A stretch of 64,000 nucleotides of DNA, from assembly GCA_002399025.1 (NCBI GenBank), contig DHCV01000038.1, forward strand, positions 1 to 64,000. Reading direction: 5' to 3'. The DNA is from Bacteroidales bacterium UBA4893. Lineage in GTDB: Bacteria > Bacteroidota > Bacteroidia > Bacteroidales > P3. Every line of letters starts with the position of its first letter. Positions within the stretch are counted from its first letter, which is position 1. Under the pieces are notes generated by a model. The model was not told where the DNA came from. It saw only the letters and a list, made by a program, of their open reading frames with translations, and made no database searches. The translations under genes were made by a program, and so were the position numbers. Below, piece by piece: positions 1 to 9,696 of this stretch.

Positions 1-242
1 GAAAGATTTTCATCATTATCTAAGAAAGCATTTTCTCCCATAGTTCCTGCAATATAGATATTGCCTTGTGAATCATAAACAGAACGGGTTATCTGATTGT
101 ATAGTCCCCCATTCATATTATCATCTTGCCCTGAATAAGACTTTGCCCATTGCCACTCTCCCTGTGATTGGAGATTGATTATGTTTAGAAATAAAAACAC
201 AAGAAGAATTAATGGTTTGATAATAAGTAATATATTTTTCAT
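1..242 (-). CDS. N-terminus of a secreted beta-propeller-repeat-like protein (partial)
   Basis: The frame runs off the left edge of the window, so only the first 80 residues are visible. It opens with MKNILLIIKPLILLVFLFLN, a signal peptide, with a probable cleavage site near LQSQGEW. The mature start contains WAKSYSG followed by ITRSVYDSQGNIYIAGTMG. This pattern is typical of SBBP-like beta-propeller repeats in Bacteroidota secreted proteins, where a 'data, then context' motif recurs about every 45 residues. Many such proteins end in a T9SS sorting domain, but that end lies outside the window. A candidate -7 element lies just upstream at 266-273. The repeat assignment rests on one copy and is tentative. 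Confidence 0.7.
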   Translation of the reverse strand, partial: MKNILLIIKPLILLVFLFLNIINLQSQGEWQWAKSYSGQDDNMNGGLYNQITRSVYDSQGNIYIAGTMGENAFLDNDENL

Positions 243-265
243 AATCTAAGAATTTAAATTGACAA

Positions 266-273
266 CAAAACTA
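266..273 (-). promoter_or_regulatory. -7 promoter element for the left-edge gene
   Basis: Read on the minus strand this is TAGTTTTG, a match to TAnnTTTG. It lies 23 bases before the ATG at 242. No clear -33 element is seen. Confidence 0.5.
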
Positions 274-331
274 TTTCACTATATAAACACTTTTTTACCT
301 AAATTTGTTTATAATTTTTTAAATAAAAAAA

Positions 332-363
332 ATACGGTGCCTTATTTGCACAAGACACCGTAT
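332..363 (-). terminator. Rho-independent terminator of the 1695-residue T9SS gene
   Basis: Inverted arms ATACGGTG and CACCGTAT, extended past one mismatch by CTT/AAG, sit 27 bases after the stop at 391. On the minus strand the hairpin is followed by a T-rich run (320-331). Confidence 0.85.
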
Positions 364-390
364 GTCATTTTTGTAGATAAAAGCCTTTTT

Positions 391-3300
391 CTACTTCTTT
401 ATTAGTTTCAAGTAATAGGCTTTTTGTGATTTGTTCATTACTCTTACAAAATATGTTCCTGAAGGAATATCATTTATATCTAATGTATTATTATTAGATA
501 TCACCTTTAGTTTTTTACCTGTGATATCAATTAAAAATACTTCAGTAATATTTGTTGGTTCTATTCCTTCTATCGTTACATAAGTTTCTGCAGGATTTGG
601 GACTAAATAAGGAGAGTCTTTATCTATCTTTGTTTGAGTGTTAGTTTGGGTAGTATTTGTTTTAGATTTAGATCCAGACATTCCTAGAAGTTCTGCTGCT
701 TTTATACAGACTTTTGCTTTGCAAATTTTATCATCAATACACATCAATACATAGAAGCAAACTTCTTCATGATTTAGTGCCATTTGTGTTAGGTCTCCAT
801 AGTCAAACATTGCTATTCCATCAATATATGGCAGATTTAAATTATAGAAATGAATCCTGTCTGGTTCTGTCCATACATTATAGACAACAGATGGATTATT
901 TGGCAAACCCAAAACATAGTAAAATACCAAAATGCCATCCATATTCTCTTTAAAATTTATCTCCTTTAATTCTACTTCACATTTATCTGTCATACATCCT
1001 GAAATATCTATATTGACAGAGAATTTTTTCATGCAATCACTTTGAGAACTATATAAACTAAACTCTGCTAATGCAACAGAAGGATCTGTTAATTCAAATT
1101 CTATTTGAATATAGGTACAGTCTCCATTATTTAAGGTTATTGGAAGAGAAGGTGATGAGCTAACAATATTTACTCCTGTCATTGCGTTAAGTTGGTCAAA
1201 AGTAATTGTTGAACCACTATTATTACATAATATAACTGAGGATTGATAAAATACTTTGCATTCTTTTATATAACATTCATCCTTATTATTGGAAGTTATA
1301 CTTATTCCATCACATCCACAGTTATCAGCTTGTTCTATTGTTAGTGTTGGAGATGATGTATAGCAATTGTTATTATTATAACCTGATTCTAAATAGTATG
1401 TTCCCAAGAATGGTATTGGTAATGACATTGTATTTCCATTACCCCCATCAATTCCTTGAGAATTATAATACCATTTCCATTCTACCGGAATAGCAGAAAG
1501 TCCATAAACATCTAAATTATCTGGAACACATTTCTTATAACATCCTGTTAAAAGAGCATCAAAATTAGGTGCTGGCTCAATAAAAATTTTAGCATCATCA
1601 GACTTACATCCACTAATTGGATCAACATTATATGCTGTGGCAAAGCCAGGAGTATAGTAATGTGCAATATTATTATGAATACCAATATTCCAATAGACGG
1701 AATTATTATTTTGTTCTTGTAAAATGACTGGTGGTGTATGAATGCATGGATTTCCTCCAAAAATAAGTTGGGGTACAGGAGGATTTGAATATACATGGAA
1801 GTTATGACTAACAGTAGTACTGCATTCTCCTGGAATTGAAACAACAAGTGTTGCAGTATAATCTCCGGGTGTTTGAGCAGTAAATGAGGTAGTTGATTGG
1901 TCTGGATTGTTTAAAGTTACTTGACCATTAGGCCCTGTTACTGTCCAACTATAAACATAATTTGGACCCATAATGCTTTTTAATTCAACAGTTTCTCCTA
2001 CACAGTATTTTGTTTGTGCTGAAATATAAGCATAAGGTTTATTTAAGAACCCTACATTTATATCACTTTGACCTATACAGCCAATATTACTTATGACTTT
2101 TACCTTATAATCTCCTGTGTAATATGTTAAGTATTCATAATCATATGAAGTAGTATTAATCGAATTTTTAATTGGATTCCATAAATAACTCATAATATTA
2201 TCAGGAGAAGAATATGATATTAATCTGGATTCACCTGGACAAACAGGAGATTCGTGTCCTGCAGGGAATTCTAATCCTCCTGTTGCATTATTATTTGCAG
2301 TTATTAAATTTTTAATATTAGTTGCTGTACATCCATTATTATCAGTAACAGTCAATGTTAGATGTATGTCTTGTACATCTATACCAAATGTATGATATAT
2401 ATTATTATATTTCCCTACTGCTCCATCTCCAAAATCCCAATAATATTTTAAATTTGGTGCTCCTGTTGTTATAGCTGTAAAAAGGAAAGGAACTTTCTCG
2501 CATAATAGCGTAGGATTAGGCCCTGAGTGAGTTATACTGGTTATTGTTGGGGAAGGATGAAGGTCAATTGATTTTTGAAGAGTACAATCCAAATGACTGA
2601 GTGTTACGGTATATGTTATTGAAGCTTGTGGTAAAGGAATATTTACAAACGTTTCCATTTGCCCAGCTCCTATTGTTACATTGTACCCTCCAGTTATTGT
2701 GAAATGCAATACCCTTGTTTGTTGATTGGATGCAGGGTAGTATTTAGATTTGTCTTCAATTTTTAAGCTATGTGTAGAGCAATCATAACTTAATTTAAAG
2801 TCAGGTATATAAGGAATAGTAACTGTTTTATTCCCTATATGACAATCAGGACTACTATTTGTTGCATAAACATATATTAAATGTTGTCCTACCTGATCAT
2901 ATGTTATTGTTGCAGTATGTGTATTATTACTTAATACAACTTCTCCATCAGTATTCCATGCTAAATTATATGGCGAGCTGGCAGTTAATGTTACCTCATT
3001 ACATGAATATATTGGATTAGAAAAAGTTATGTCATTTATGCAATTATTGCCGGAGTGATTATAACATTTTGATGAAATACATCCTGTATTAGGATTGGTA
3101 AGAGAAAAACAATACATGCCTGGCGTTGTTGTTGTACAACTATTACCACTAATCTGTCCGTCTGGAGTACTCCATCCTTGAGAATAGTTTAGTCCAATTG
3201 GATTATCGATATCATTTATAATATTTCCCGTTAGTGTTGTCCCACTTATTCCAATTGAAATAGTTGGTGAATTAAAGATATGTATTGTTTGCGTTACTGT

Positions 3301-5478
3301 TACAGGATCGCAAGTATTGTCTGGAGTATATGTTAACTGGATATTATAGTCTCCTCCGGTATTGAAAATGTGATATGCAGGATTAACTCCTTCATAGGTT
3401 TCACCATCTATTATCCATGTGTAATTTGCAGGATTATTACTTCCACCTGTTGCAGTAAATGCAATTGAGTGTTTTGAACATTCATCACTCATAGTTATGG
3501 TAGGGGCAGTTGCTTGTGGTATAACATTAATTTGAATTGGAGTTGTAGATGATAATGTATTGCAATAAGTTCTTTTTAAGTTAATACTAAATTGAGGGTA
3601 GTTTCCATTTGCCATATAGTTGATTAGAACATTAACACTTGGAGATGTTTTATCATCGATAACTGTTGCTCTTTCTTCAGGAACTACTAACCATTCATAA
3701 AATACTCCTTCTTGCTCTGGACAAGAAAGGGTAATTACTTCTCCTGGGCAAACTGTTTTTGATGTTGGTAGATTTGATGGATTTAAAGAAAACTCAGTAA
3801 TATTATAAAGGTATGGATCTGACTTACAGCCTGAAACATTATCAACTTTAAAAACATTTACTCCGCAAACTTGTTGTGCAAATGTTACGGTAAAATTATC
3901 TCCAATGCCTGTTTGCGGTGCAGCAGTTGAGCAAACTGGAGACCACTCTAAGTGACAATTATCAATATTTGCTGTTGGTTGAAGAGATAGCATAACAGAA
4001 GAATTAGGACAAGCAGTTGTTTCGCCTTCAATCATCCCTGCTGTTAATGCGGTTGGTTTTCCATTTACTCTTACTGCAAAACTTGCAACATTACAATAAT
4101 TTGGATTCTCTGCTTTAACTATATATGAGCCTACTGTATTAAATTGGTAGTTTAGTGTAGCACTTTGTGTTGTTGTATTGATTTGTTGATTATTTTGATT
4201 TAATACTCTCCACGTAACGCTTACATTGGCATCTGTAGAAAATGTTCCAATATTGCCAGCACAAATATTATTATCTTCACTAACTATTGCTAAAACCGGT
4301 TTTACTTCTATTGTTTTTGTTGGACTGGTAAGTGGACCACAATCTATAAATTCACATTCATAGGTTGAACTTAGAGTATAAGTTCCCGGAGTAATAAATT
4401 CTAACATTATTTCATTTATATTATCTCCATAATGTATATTAACTCCTTGACTTGGAGAAACTGTCCATTGATAATTTGTACTGCCCCATAATGGTAACCC
4501 GTACTTTATTGTTTTACCTTGACATACTTCTTCTTGTCCTGATATAATTGCATGACTTGATATGATAGGTATTTTTACTGACATTATTGAATGACACATA
4601 TTATTACATAATGTTCCGTCTAAGCCTATTGTTCCATACCCACTTTCAGGACTTCCCCATGACACTTCTACAGTTGGTGAATTCTGCCCACTTATTATTG
4701 TTCCTCCTTCTACTATCCAGTCAAATTGACTACAATTGGCATTTAAAGCTTTATATACTACGGTACTCCCTTCACAAACCGTTCCATAGCACGATAATTG
4801 TAAATTTTCCCCATCTATTATTCTTATCTTAAAATGTTCCTCAACTTCACATCCACAATAAGACATTATCTTATGAATAACTCCTGTCTCTTGTTGAATA
4901 TTTTCTATTGTATAATTTTCTGTAGAAGCTGTGCTATAAATGCTTTCCCAATAGTAACCTGTAATATTTGTTTGATCGTTTACACTTGTATTTATAAATT
5001 CAACCTTCCCTCCAAAACATACTTCAATTATTTTTTCCCCACTATTTGGATCTATATAATATTCAGGTTCTGTAGCTGTGTTAATATTAGGTGTTTCAAT
5101 AAGAAATACATTTTTTTCTGTTTCACATTGTGTACCATCAGTAAGAGTTACTATAACTTTAATGGAGCCAAAATTTGTTGAACCCCACGTAACATAAACG
5201 CTACTACCATTTGTCCCTGTTACCGTTCCTCCTAATACCGACCAATTATAACTTACTGCATTGTCACTTACTGCATCATATCTTACATTACTACCTTGAC
5301 ATGCTGCTATTGCATCCTCCATGTCTTCATTAAGTAATTGAGGAAATACTTTGTCTAAATATTCTGTCAAAAGACATTCAGGTCCATTGTTAAGAATAAT
5401 AACATTGCAACCTGTCTGTGCATTTATAATAAACGTCATCATTATAAATGCAAGAAATAATAATAATCTCTTTTTCAT
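391..5478 (-). CDS. Large secreted PKD/Ig-like repeat protein with T9SS type A sorting domain
   Basis: A 1695-residue surface or secreted protein. It starts with a signal peptide (MKKRLLLFLAFIMMTFIINAQ). The body is a series of Ig-fold PKD-like units of about 80-100 residues; the clearest has YYWDFGDGAVG, and others show variants of 'Y.W.V.GG....G' and 'PG.Y....T'. Cysteines are frequent and often placed at the unit starts (C.G....Y pattern), which is compatible with disulphide-stabilised repeats after export. The C-terminal 75 residues (SPYLVPNPAETYVTIEG ... IPSGTYFVRVMNKSQKAYYLKLIKK in short pieces) are a type A T9SS sorting domain, which is cleaved during export through the outer membrane. 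No enzymatic domain is recognisable. An adhesin or structural surface role is inferred. The gene is monocistronic by spacing, with its own terminator at 332-363. Confidence 0.9.
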   Translation of the reverse strand: MKKRLLLFLAFIMMTFIINAQTGCNVIILNNGPECLLTEYLDKVFPQLLNEDMEDAIAACQGSNVRYDAVSDNAVSYNWSVLGGTVTGTNGSSVYVTWGSTNFGSIKVIVTLTDGTQCETEKNVFLIETPNINTATEPEYYIDPNSGEKIIEVCFGGKVEFINTSVNDQTNITGYYWESIYSTASTENYTIENIQQETGVIHKIMSYCGCEVEEHFKIRIIDGENLQLSCYGTVCEGSTVVYKALNANCSQFDWIVEGGTIISGQNSPTVEVSWGSPESGYGTIGLDGTLCNNMCHSIMSVKIPIISSHAIISGQEEVCQGKTIKYGLPLWGSTNYQWTVSPSQGVNIHYGDNINEIMLEFITPGTYTLSSTYECEFIDCGPLTSPTKTIEVKPVLAIVSEDNNICAGNIGTFSTDANVSVTWRVLNQNNQQINTTTQSATLNYQFNTVGSYIVKAENPNYCNVASFAVRVNGKPTALTAGMIEGETTACPNSSVMLSLQPTANIDNCHLEWSPVCSTAAPQTGIGDNFTVTFAQQVCGVNVFKVDNVSGCKSDPYLYNITEFSLNPSNLPTSKTVCPGEVITLSCPEQEGVFYEWLVVPEERATVIDDKTSPSVNVLINYMANGNYPQFSINLKRTYCNTLSSTTPIQINVIPQATAPTITMSDECSKHSIAFTATGGSNNPANYTWIIDGETYEGVNPAYHIFNTGGDYNIQLTYTPDNTCDPVTVTQTIHIFNSPTISIGISGTTLTGNIINDIDNPIGLNYSQGWSTPDGQISGNSCTTTTPGMYCFSLTNPNTGCISSKCYNHSGNNCINDITFSNPIYSCNEVTLTASSPYNLAWNTDGEVVLSNNTHTATITYDQVGQHLIYVYATNSSPDCHIGNKTVTIPYIPDFKLSYDCSTHSLKIEDKSKYYPASNQQTRVLHFTITGGYNVTIGAGQMETFVNIPLPQASITYTVTLSHLDCTLQKSIDLHPSPTITSITHSGPNPTLLCEKVPFLFTAITTGAPNLKYYWDFGDGAVGKYNNIYHTFGIDVQDIHLTLTVTDNNGCTATNIKNLITANNNATGGLEFPAGHESPVCPGESRLISYSSPDNIMSYLWNPIKNSINTTSYDYEYLTYYTGDYKVKVISNIGCIGQSDINVGFLNKPYAYISAQTKYCVGETVELKSIMGPNYVYSWTVTGPNGQVTLNNPDQSTTSFTAQTPGDYTATLVVSIPGECSTTVSHNFHVYSNPPVPQLIFGGNPCIHTPPVILQEQNNNSVYWNIGIHNNIAHYYTPGFATAYNVDPISGCKSDDAKIFIEPAPNFDALLTGCYKKCVPDNLDVYGLSAIPVEWKWYYNSQGIDGGNGNTMSLPIPFLGTYYLESGYNNNNCYTSSPTLTIEQADNCGCDGISITSNNKDECYIKECKVFYQSSVILCNNSGSTITFDQLNAMTGVNIVSSSPSLPITLNNGDCTYIQIEFELTDPSVALAEFSLYSSQSDCMKKFSVNIDISGCMTDKCEVELKEINFKENMDGILVFYYVLGLPNNPSVVYNVWTEPDRIHFYNLNLPYIDGIAMFDYGDLTQMALNHEEVCFYVLMCIDDKICKAKVCIKAAELLGMSGSKSKTNTTQTNTQTKIDKDSPYLVPNPAETYVTIEGIEPTNITEVFLIDITGKKLKVISNNNTLDINDIPSGTYFVRVMNKSQKAYYLKLIKK

Positions 5479-6450
5479 TTCACTGATTATTTCATTTGTT
5501 TAAAAATAAATTTGATTAACTGATATGAGTTGATACAATAATCATTTAATTATTTGTTCTAATATAAACTATATTTATTTTGATTATATCAATCTCAAAT
5601 TAATTAGAATAGATTATATCTTTTCTAATTAGAATTAGATTTTAGGTGCTAGCATATAAATAGCTAACACCATCGCCTGCTAAATTTATTTTTGCAGAGG
5701 AAGAAAATATCTTTCTTATAGATATTTATTACGAAAATACAACCAAGACTTTTCATAAATCTTTAGTTTTATTTGATTTATTTTTTAATGCGGCAAATAT
5801 AGAATTTTAATTTCTTTCTACATAATAATTATGGAAATATTTTTATCGAAAGATAAATAATTTAGTTTCTTCAGATAAATAAAGATATGCGTTATTTCTT
5901 TATATAATTAGGGTTTCAGTTAGTTTATTGGTGCTAAAAAGTCAAATAAAATTATAATTATTTAGTCATTAATTCAATAATAAAACCATAATTCAAATAA
6001 AAAAAGAGGTATTTGAAATGTAAAAATGAGTTCCTAAAATTAAACTTCATATATTTGGAATTATATAAGCTCTTTTGGAAATTAAAGTCTTGTTTTGTTG
6101 AAATTAAAAGGGATCTTTTTCTAAGGAAACGGGATATAATTCCAATTAAACGGGATATAAAAATATTTTAATAGGAAATAAATTGTGCTACAATGGGCAT
6201 CGTGGTGGTGTTACAATGGGCATCGTAGACTATCTACGATGTGCATCGTAGTTTTTAAGGAATTTTAAGGAAATTTGTTTGTATTAAATTCTACTCTTTT
6301 GAATTTGAGTAGATTTATTGATGCAAAGATACAAAATATTTTAGAATTATTATGCGAAAAAATGATAATTCAAAGAAAGAATGGTTGAATAATGTTTTGT
6401 CTGTTCTTATTTGTTCTAAAGGGGAAGAAGAATAAAATAGCCATTTACTA
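5479..6450. other. 972-bp gene-free region with palindromic repeat array
   Basis: No credible gene was seen. The first 600 bases are very AT-rich, with a weak hairpin at 5645-5671 (GGTG.TAGC / GCTA.CACC) in what may be the long leader of the minus-strand T9SS gene. AGATAAATAA occurs twice, 22 bp apart (5851 and 5873). From about 6079 to 6256 there is an array of short palindromes, described separately. Confidence 0.6.
6079..6256. repeat. Array of about 8 short palindromic units, 21-23 bp period
   Basis: Unit anchors (GGG or equivalent) fall at 6110, 6131, 6152, about 6174, 6195, 6218 and 6241, preceded by AAATTAAAG at 6079 and 6101. The first units read AAAAGGGATCTTTTT, AAACGGGATATAATT and AAACGGGATATAAAA. 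The last three are 18-mers starting at 6188, 6211 and 6234, exactly 23 bp apart. The third, CTACGATGTGCATCGTAG, is a perfect palindrome around a TG centre, and the other two differ from it by a few bases. The array lies between the 3' end of the ftsB-like gene and the upstream region of the T9SS gene. Confidence 0.75.
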
Positions 6451-6759
6451 TTAACGGATAATAAATATATCTTCGTTGTCTTTCTTCATCATATACTTTT
6501 CTCTACCATATTTCTCAATGGCATCCATATCTGTTCTAAGTTTGATGATATTAATGCTGTCCTGTTTGATTTCATTAAGGTAAAATTCTTTCTTTGCCTG
6601 CATTTCATTTAACTGCTTTTGAAGTTTATAATAATAAACTAAACTATTCTCACCAAGAATCAAAAGCAAGGCAAAACCAACACTAATCAAAAAGTAGCGA
6701 TTGATTATGAGTTTGAAGATATTCTTTTTGTTGATAAATGATGGGAGCTTGAACTTCAT
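6451..6759 (-). CDS. FtsB/DivIC-type septum formation initiator
   Basis: A 102-residue single-pass membrane protein. A short basic cytoplasmic tail is followed by one transmembrane helix (YFLISVGFALLLILG, about residues 27-41) and then a periplasmic coiled coil (KLQKQLNEMQAKKEFYLNEI). The C-terminal IEKYGREKYMMKKDNEDIF matches the DivIC/FtsB ending (usually 'ar..y.M.kpgE.vf'). In this family the protein joins FtsL and FtsQ in the divisome. It is the last gene of a three-gene run: its ATG overlaps the stop of the HAD gene by one base (TAATG), so translational coupling is likely. Whether ftsB or divIC is the better symbol cannot be settled from sequence alone. Confidence 0.85.
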   Translation of the reverse strand: MKFKLPSFINKKNIFKLIINRYFLISVGFALLLILGENSLVYYYKLQKQLNEMQAKKEFYLNEIKQDSINIIKLRTDMDAIEKYGREKYMMKKDNEDIFIIR

Positions 6760-7385
6760 TATATAATTTTTTTATCGTAAAGGTCAATTATGGTTTCTCC
6801 TCCAGTTAGCCAATAGGTATTAAGTCCAACTTTTTTTGCTCCTTCAATATGTTGGGACGTGTCTTCAATGAAAAGTGTTTCTTCTGCTTTTATGCCTGCA
6901 TCTTTCAGTAGCCACTCAAAAGACTCTGGGTGTGGCTTACGCATTTTGATTTCGTTGGAAAAATAGGCTTTGGTAAAAAGATATTTGAATATATCAAAAC
7001 CAAACTCCTCTTCATATCTTTTCTTCAACATCTCAATATGAAGCTCGTTAGTATTGCTAAAGAGATAAATATTATACTTTAGTTTCAAAAGACCAATCAA
7101 TTCAATTCTTTCCTTTGGCAAATCAAGTATCATTGAAAACCAAGCATTATCAATCTGCTCATTGGTTAAATTCATTCCAATCAAATCTCTTACTCCGCTA
7201 CGGAACTCCTCAATTGAGCATTTCCCTTCCTCAAATTTATCAATTATTTCTACTTGATGAGCCTGTGTAAAATGTTTATCAAAATCCTTAACCCCATATT
7301 CTTTAAAGGTTTCAACCATTTTATAATAATCCACATTTAGTATAACTCCACCCAAGTCAAGTAGTAAATTCTTTATTTCGCTCAT
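6759..7385 (-). CDS. HAD-superfamily hydrolase (subfamily IA, YihX-like)
   Basis: A 208-residue cytosolic phosphatase-like protein. Motif I is LLLDLGGVIL near the N-terminus, where the second Asp of the usual DxD is replaced, as in YihX-type sugar-phosphate phosphatases. Motif II is LFSNTNELH, motif III contains KMRKPHPESFEW, and motif IV is FIEDTSQHIEGA. A four-helix cap lies between motifs I and II. The length is normal for subfamily IA variant 3. The start overlaps the stop of thiL by four bases (ATGA), and its own stop overlaps the ftsB-like start. The substrate cannot be read from the sequence; glucose-1-phosphate is a guess by analogy with YihX. Confidence 0.85.
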   Translation of the reverse strand: MSEIKNLLLDLGGVILNVDYYKMVETFKEYGVKDFDKHFTQAHQVEIIDKFEEGKCSIEEFRSGVRDLIGMNLTNEQIDNAWFSMILDLPKERIELIGLLKLKYNIYLFSNTNELHIEMLKKRYEEEFGFDIFKYLFTKAYFSNEIKMRKPHPESFEWLLKDAGIKAEETLFIEDTSQHIEGAKKVGLNTYWLTGGETIIDLYDKKII

Positions 7386-8428
7386 TTCTTTTCTTCTTCC
7401 TTTCTATAATGATTCCAGCCTTGAGCCTTAAGCTCTATGGTAGTATTTTGAGGAGTTACCATCTGACAACCCATAGATTTATCTGTAATATGCCCAATGA
7501 CTGTTATATTTTCATTTTCTTTAATCTTTTCAAAATCCTTTTGATTAATAGTAAAAAGCAGTTCGTAGTCCTCTCCCCCATTCAATGCTCCAAGGTCCGC
7601 CATTATCTTAAACTCTTCTAAAGTTTTAGATGTTTGATAGTCAATTGGGAACTTTTCAATATAAAGTTCACAGCCCACATCGGAACTTTTACAAATATGT
7701 AACATCTCGGAGGCTAAGCCATCGGAAATATCAATCATTGAAGTAGGAAGAATATTATTCTCTTTTAGCCATTCAATAGTTTTCTTGCCTGCCTCTGGTT
7801 TAAGTTGACGCTCTAAGACATACTCATAAGTTGCAAGGTCAGGTTGAAAATTGGGATTGGCCTTAAAGGTTACTTTTTCTCTTTGCAAAACCAAAAGTCC
7901 TGCATATGCACCTCCCAAATCTCCACTAACGCAAACAAGGTCATAAACCTTTGCTCCATTACGGCGAACTACCTTGTCCTCATCCACCTCTCCAATAACA
8001 CTTATGGAAATAAAAAGACCAGAAACAGATGATGTGGTGTCGCCACCAACAATATCAACATTATACTTCTCACAAGCCAAATGAATGCCTGCATAAAGCT
8101 CCTCCAAAGCTTCAACGGAATATCTATTGCTTGCTGAAATTGTTATTGTGATTTGCTTTGGCTCTCCATTCATTGCATAAATATCAGAGAAGTTTACCAC
8201 ACAAGCCTTATAACCTAAATGTTTTAAAGGAGTATAAGCAATATCAAAATGTACTCCTTCAAGCATAGCATCAGTTGAAACTAAAACAATTTTATCCTTA
8301 TACTTTAAGGCAGCCGCATCATCTCCAATTCCAATAATTGTTGATTGATTCCTAATATCTTGCTTTGGATTTAATCTTTCAATCAATCCAAATTCGCCAA
8401 TCTCATCTAACTCAGTTCTTTTTTCCAT
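7382..8428 (-). CDS. thiL: Thiamine-monophosphate kinase
   Basis: A 348-residue protein that phosphorylates thiamine monophosphate to thiamine diphosphate, the last step of cofactor synthesis. Diagnostic segments are GIGDDAA near residue 35, VSTDAMLEGVHFD, VNFSDIYAMNGEP, VGGDTTSS and MIDISDGLASE, which carry the ATP/Mg-binding acidic residues of the PurM/ThiL fold. The C-terminal GGEDYELLFT is also typical. It is the first gene of an operon with the HAD hydrolase and the ftsB-like gene, with a -7 element at 8454-8461. No TPP riboswitch was recognised upstream, and there is too little space for one. Confidence 0.95.
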   Translation of the reverse strand: MEKRTELDEIGEFGLIERLNPKQDIRNQSTIIGIGDDAAALKYKDKIVLVSTDAMLEGVHFDIAYTPLKHLGYKACVVNFSDIYAMNGEPKQITITISASNRYSVEALEELYAGIHLACEKYNVDIVGGDTTSSVSGLFISISVIGEVDEDKVVRRNGAKVYDLVCVSGDLGGAYAGLLVLQREKVTFKANPNFQPDLATYEYVLERQLKPEAGKKTIEWLKENNILPTSMIDISDGLASEMLHICKSSDVGCELYIEKFPIDYQTSKTLEEFKIMADLGALNGGEDYELLFTINQKDFEKIKENENITVIGHITDKSMGCQMVTPQNTTIELKAQGWNHYRKEEEKK

Positions 8429-8453
8429 TAAAAACCATATAAATTTAATGTTG

Positions 8454-8461
8454 CAAAGATA
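8454..8461 (-). promoter_or_regulatory. -7 promoter element of the thiL operon
   Basis: TATCTTTG on the minus strand, 25 bases before the ATG at 8428, giving a leader of under 20 bases. Confidence 0.65.
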
Positions 8462-8502
8462 GTAAAAAAATATGGGGCTAAGATTATAGATGTAATAGAT
8501 TT

Positions 8503-9591
8503 CTATTTATCTAACAAATATAGATAGTTGGCATAGCCCTCTTTTTCCATACTTTCCTTTGGAATAAAACGCAATGATGCACTATTAATGCAATATCGCA
8601 TTCCTCCCAATTCCTTAGGTCCATCATTAAACAAATGTCCAAGATGAGAATCGCCTTTCTTGCTTCTTACCTCTGTTCTAATCATCCCAAAACTGTCATC
8701 AACTTCTTCCTCAATTTTATTATAGTCAATTGGCTTTGCAAAACTTGGCCAGCCACAATCAGAATCAAACTTATCCTTTGAAGTAAAAAGAGGCTCTCCT
8801 GTTGTTATATCAACATAAATCCCTTCATCTTCATTGTCCCAATACTCATTCTTATAAGGCGGTTCTGTAGCATTTTCTTGAGTTACCTCATATTGAATTT
8901 TTGATAATTTATTCTTCAAAACCTCATCACTTGGCTTTTGAAAAGGATTATAGCTTGGAGTTTCTTTATATTGGTTTGCTTTCTTAGCCAAATCAAACAA
9001 ATCTTTCCCAATATGACAATAGCCTCCTCTGTTCTTATCTAAATAATCTTGATGATAGAGTTCGGCATCGTAAAAATTCTTTAAAGGCAATACCTCAACC
9101 ACAATAGGCTTATCATATTCTTTTGAAATAACTACAATTTTCTTTTCAATAATTGGCAAATCCTTTTCATCAATATAATATATGCCTGTTCTATATTGAG
9201 TGCCTATATCACCTCCTTGTTTGTTTAGACTTGTTGGGTCTATGGTTTGAAGAAATAAATCAATCAAAAGCTCTAAGGAAACAGCATTTGGATTATAAGT
9301 AACCTTAACCGTTTCAGCAAAACCGGTGTCTCCATAGCAGACTTCCTTATAGGTTGGATTTGCAAAATTTCCATTAGCATAACCAACCTGAGTTTCTTTC
9401 ACTCCTCTAATAAGCTTTAAGAAATGTTCCGTTCCCCAAAAACAACCACCTGCAAAATATATCTCTTTCATTTCAGTATTATCTTTCATAATTATATTAG
9501 TTTTAGTTTGACTAAATGAACAAGAATTTAGAGATAGAACCATCCCCAATATATATAATAAATATTTAGTCAAATTCATGTTCATAACCAT
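8503..9591 (-). CDS. msrAB: Bifunctional peptide methionine sulfoxide reductase MsrA-MsrB, lipoprotein
   Basis: A 362-residue fusion that repairs both the S- and R-sulfoxides of methionine. The MsrA domain has the active site AGGCFWGTEHF with catalytic Cys50. The MsrB domain follows with SDCGWPSF, GDSHLGHLF and the catalytic Cys in MRYCINSASLRF (Cys334). The second CxxC zinc pair seen in some MsrB proteins is not evident. The N-terminus has a lipoprotein signal ending in the lipobox LNSC (Cys24), so the enzyme should work in the periplasm on a membrane. The start is uncertain because Met codons lie at positions 1, 3 and 5. It sits alone between thiL and the giant T9SS gene. Confidence 0.93.
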   Translation of the reverse strand: MVMNMNLTKYLLYILGMVLSLNSCSFSQTKTNIIMKDNTEMKEIYFAGGCFWGTEHFLKLIRGVKETQVGYANGNFANPTYKEVCYGDTGFAETVKVTYNPNAVSLELLIDLFLQTIDPTSLNKQGGDIGTQYRTGIYYIDEKDLPIIEKKIVVISKEYDKPIVVEVLPLKNFYDAELYHQDYLDKNRGGYCHIGKDLFDLAKKANQYKETPSYNPFQKPSDEVLKNKLSKIQYEVTQENATEPPYKNEYWDNEDEGIYVDITTGEPLFTSKDKFDSDCGWPSFAKPIDYNKIEEEVDDSFGMIRTEVRSKKGDSHLGHLFNDGPKELGGMRYCINSASLRFIPKESMEKEGYANYLYLLDK

Positions 9592-9655
9592 TTCCTAATT
9601 AAACGAATTAATGGGTTTAATATTTCAAAATCCACTTTTCTTAATATAAAAGACA

Positions 9656-9685
9656 AAGGGAATTGACTTATTTTTCAATTCCCTT
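9656..9685 (-). terminator. Terminator of the 2387-residue T9SS gene
   Basis: Perfect 10-bp arms AAGGGAATTG / CAATTCCCTT around a 10-base loop, 110 bases after the stop at 9797. The minus-strand flank is T-rich (GTCTTTTATATTAA). It could also serve as a weak plus-strand terminator. Confidence 0.7.
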
Positions 9686-9696
9686 GTTCTATTTTA

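Noticed and set aside
5645..5671. Hairpin GGTG.TAGC / GCTA.CACC as a terminator or riboswitch
   Set aside because: No T-run on either strand and no match to a known riboswitch fold. It could be a leader structure but cannot be supported.
6352..6435. A 27-codon plus-strand frame (MRKNDNSKKEW...)
   Set aside because: Too short, no promoter or Shine-Dalgarno, and antisense to the end of the ftsB-like transcript region. Nothing supports translation.
7382..8461. TPP riboswitch upstream of thiL
   Set aside because: The -7 element is only 25 bases before the ATG, leaving no room for a thi-box, and no CUGAGA-type core was seen.
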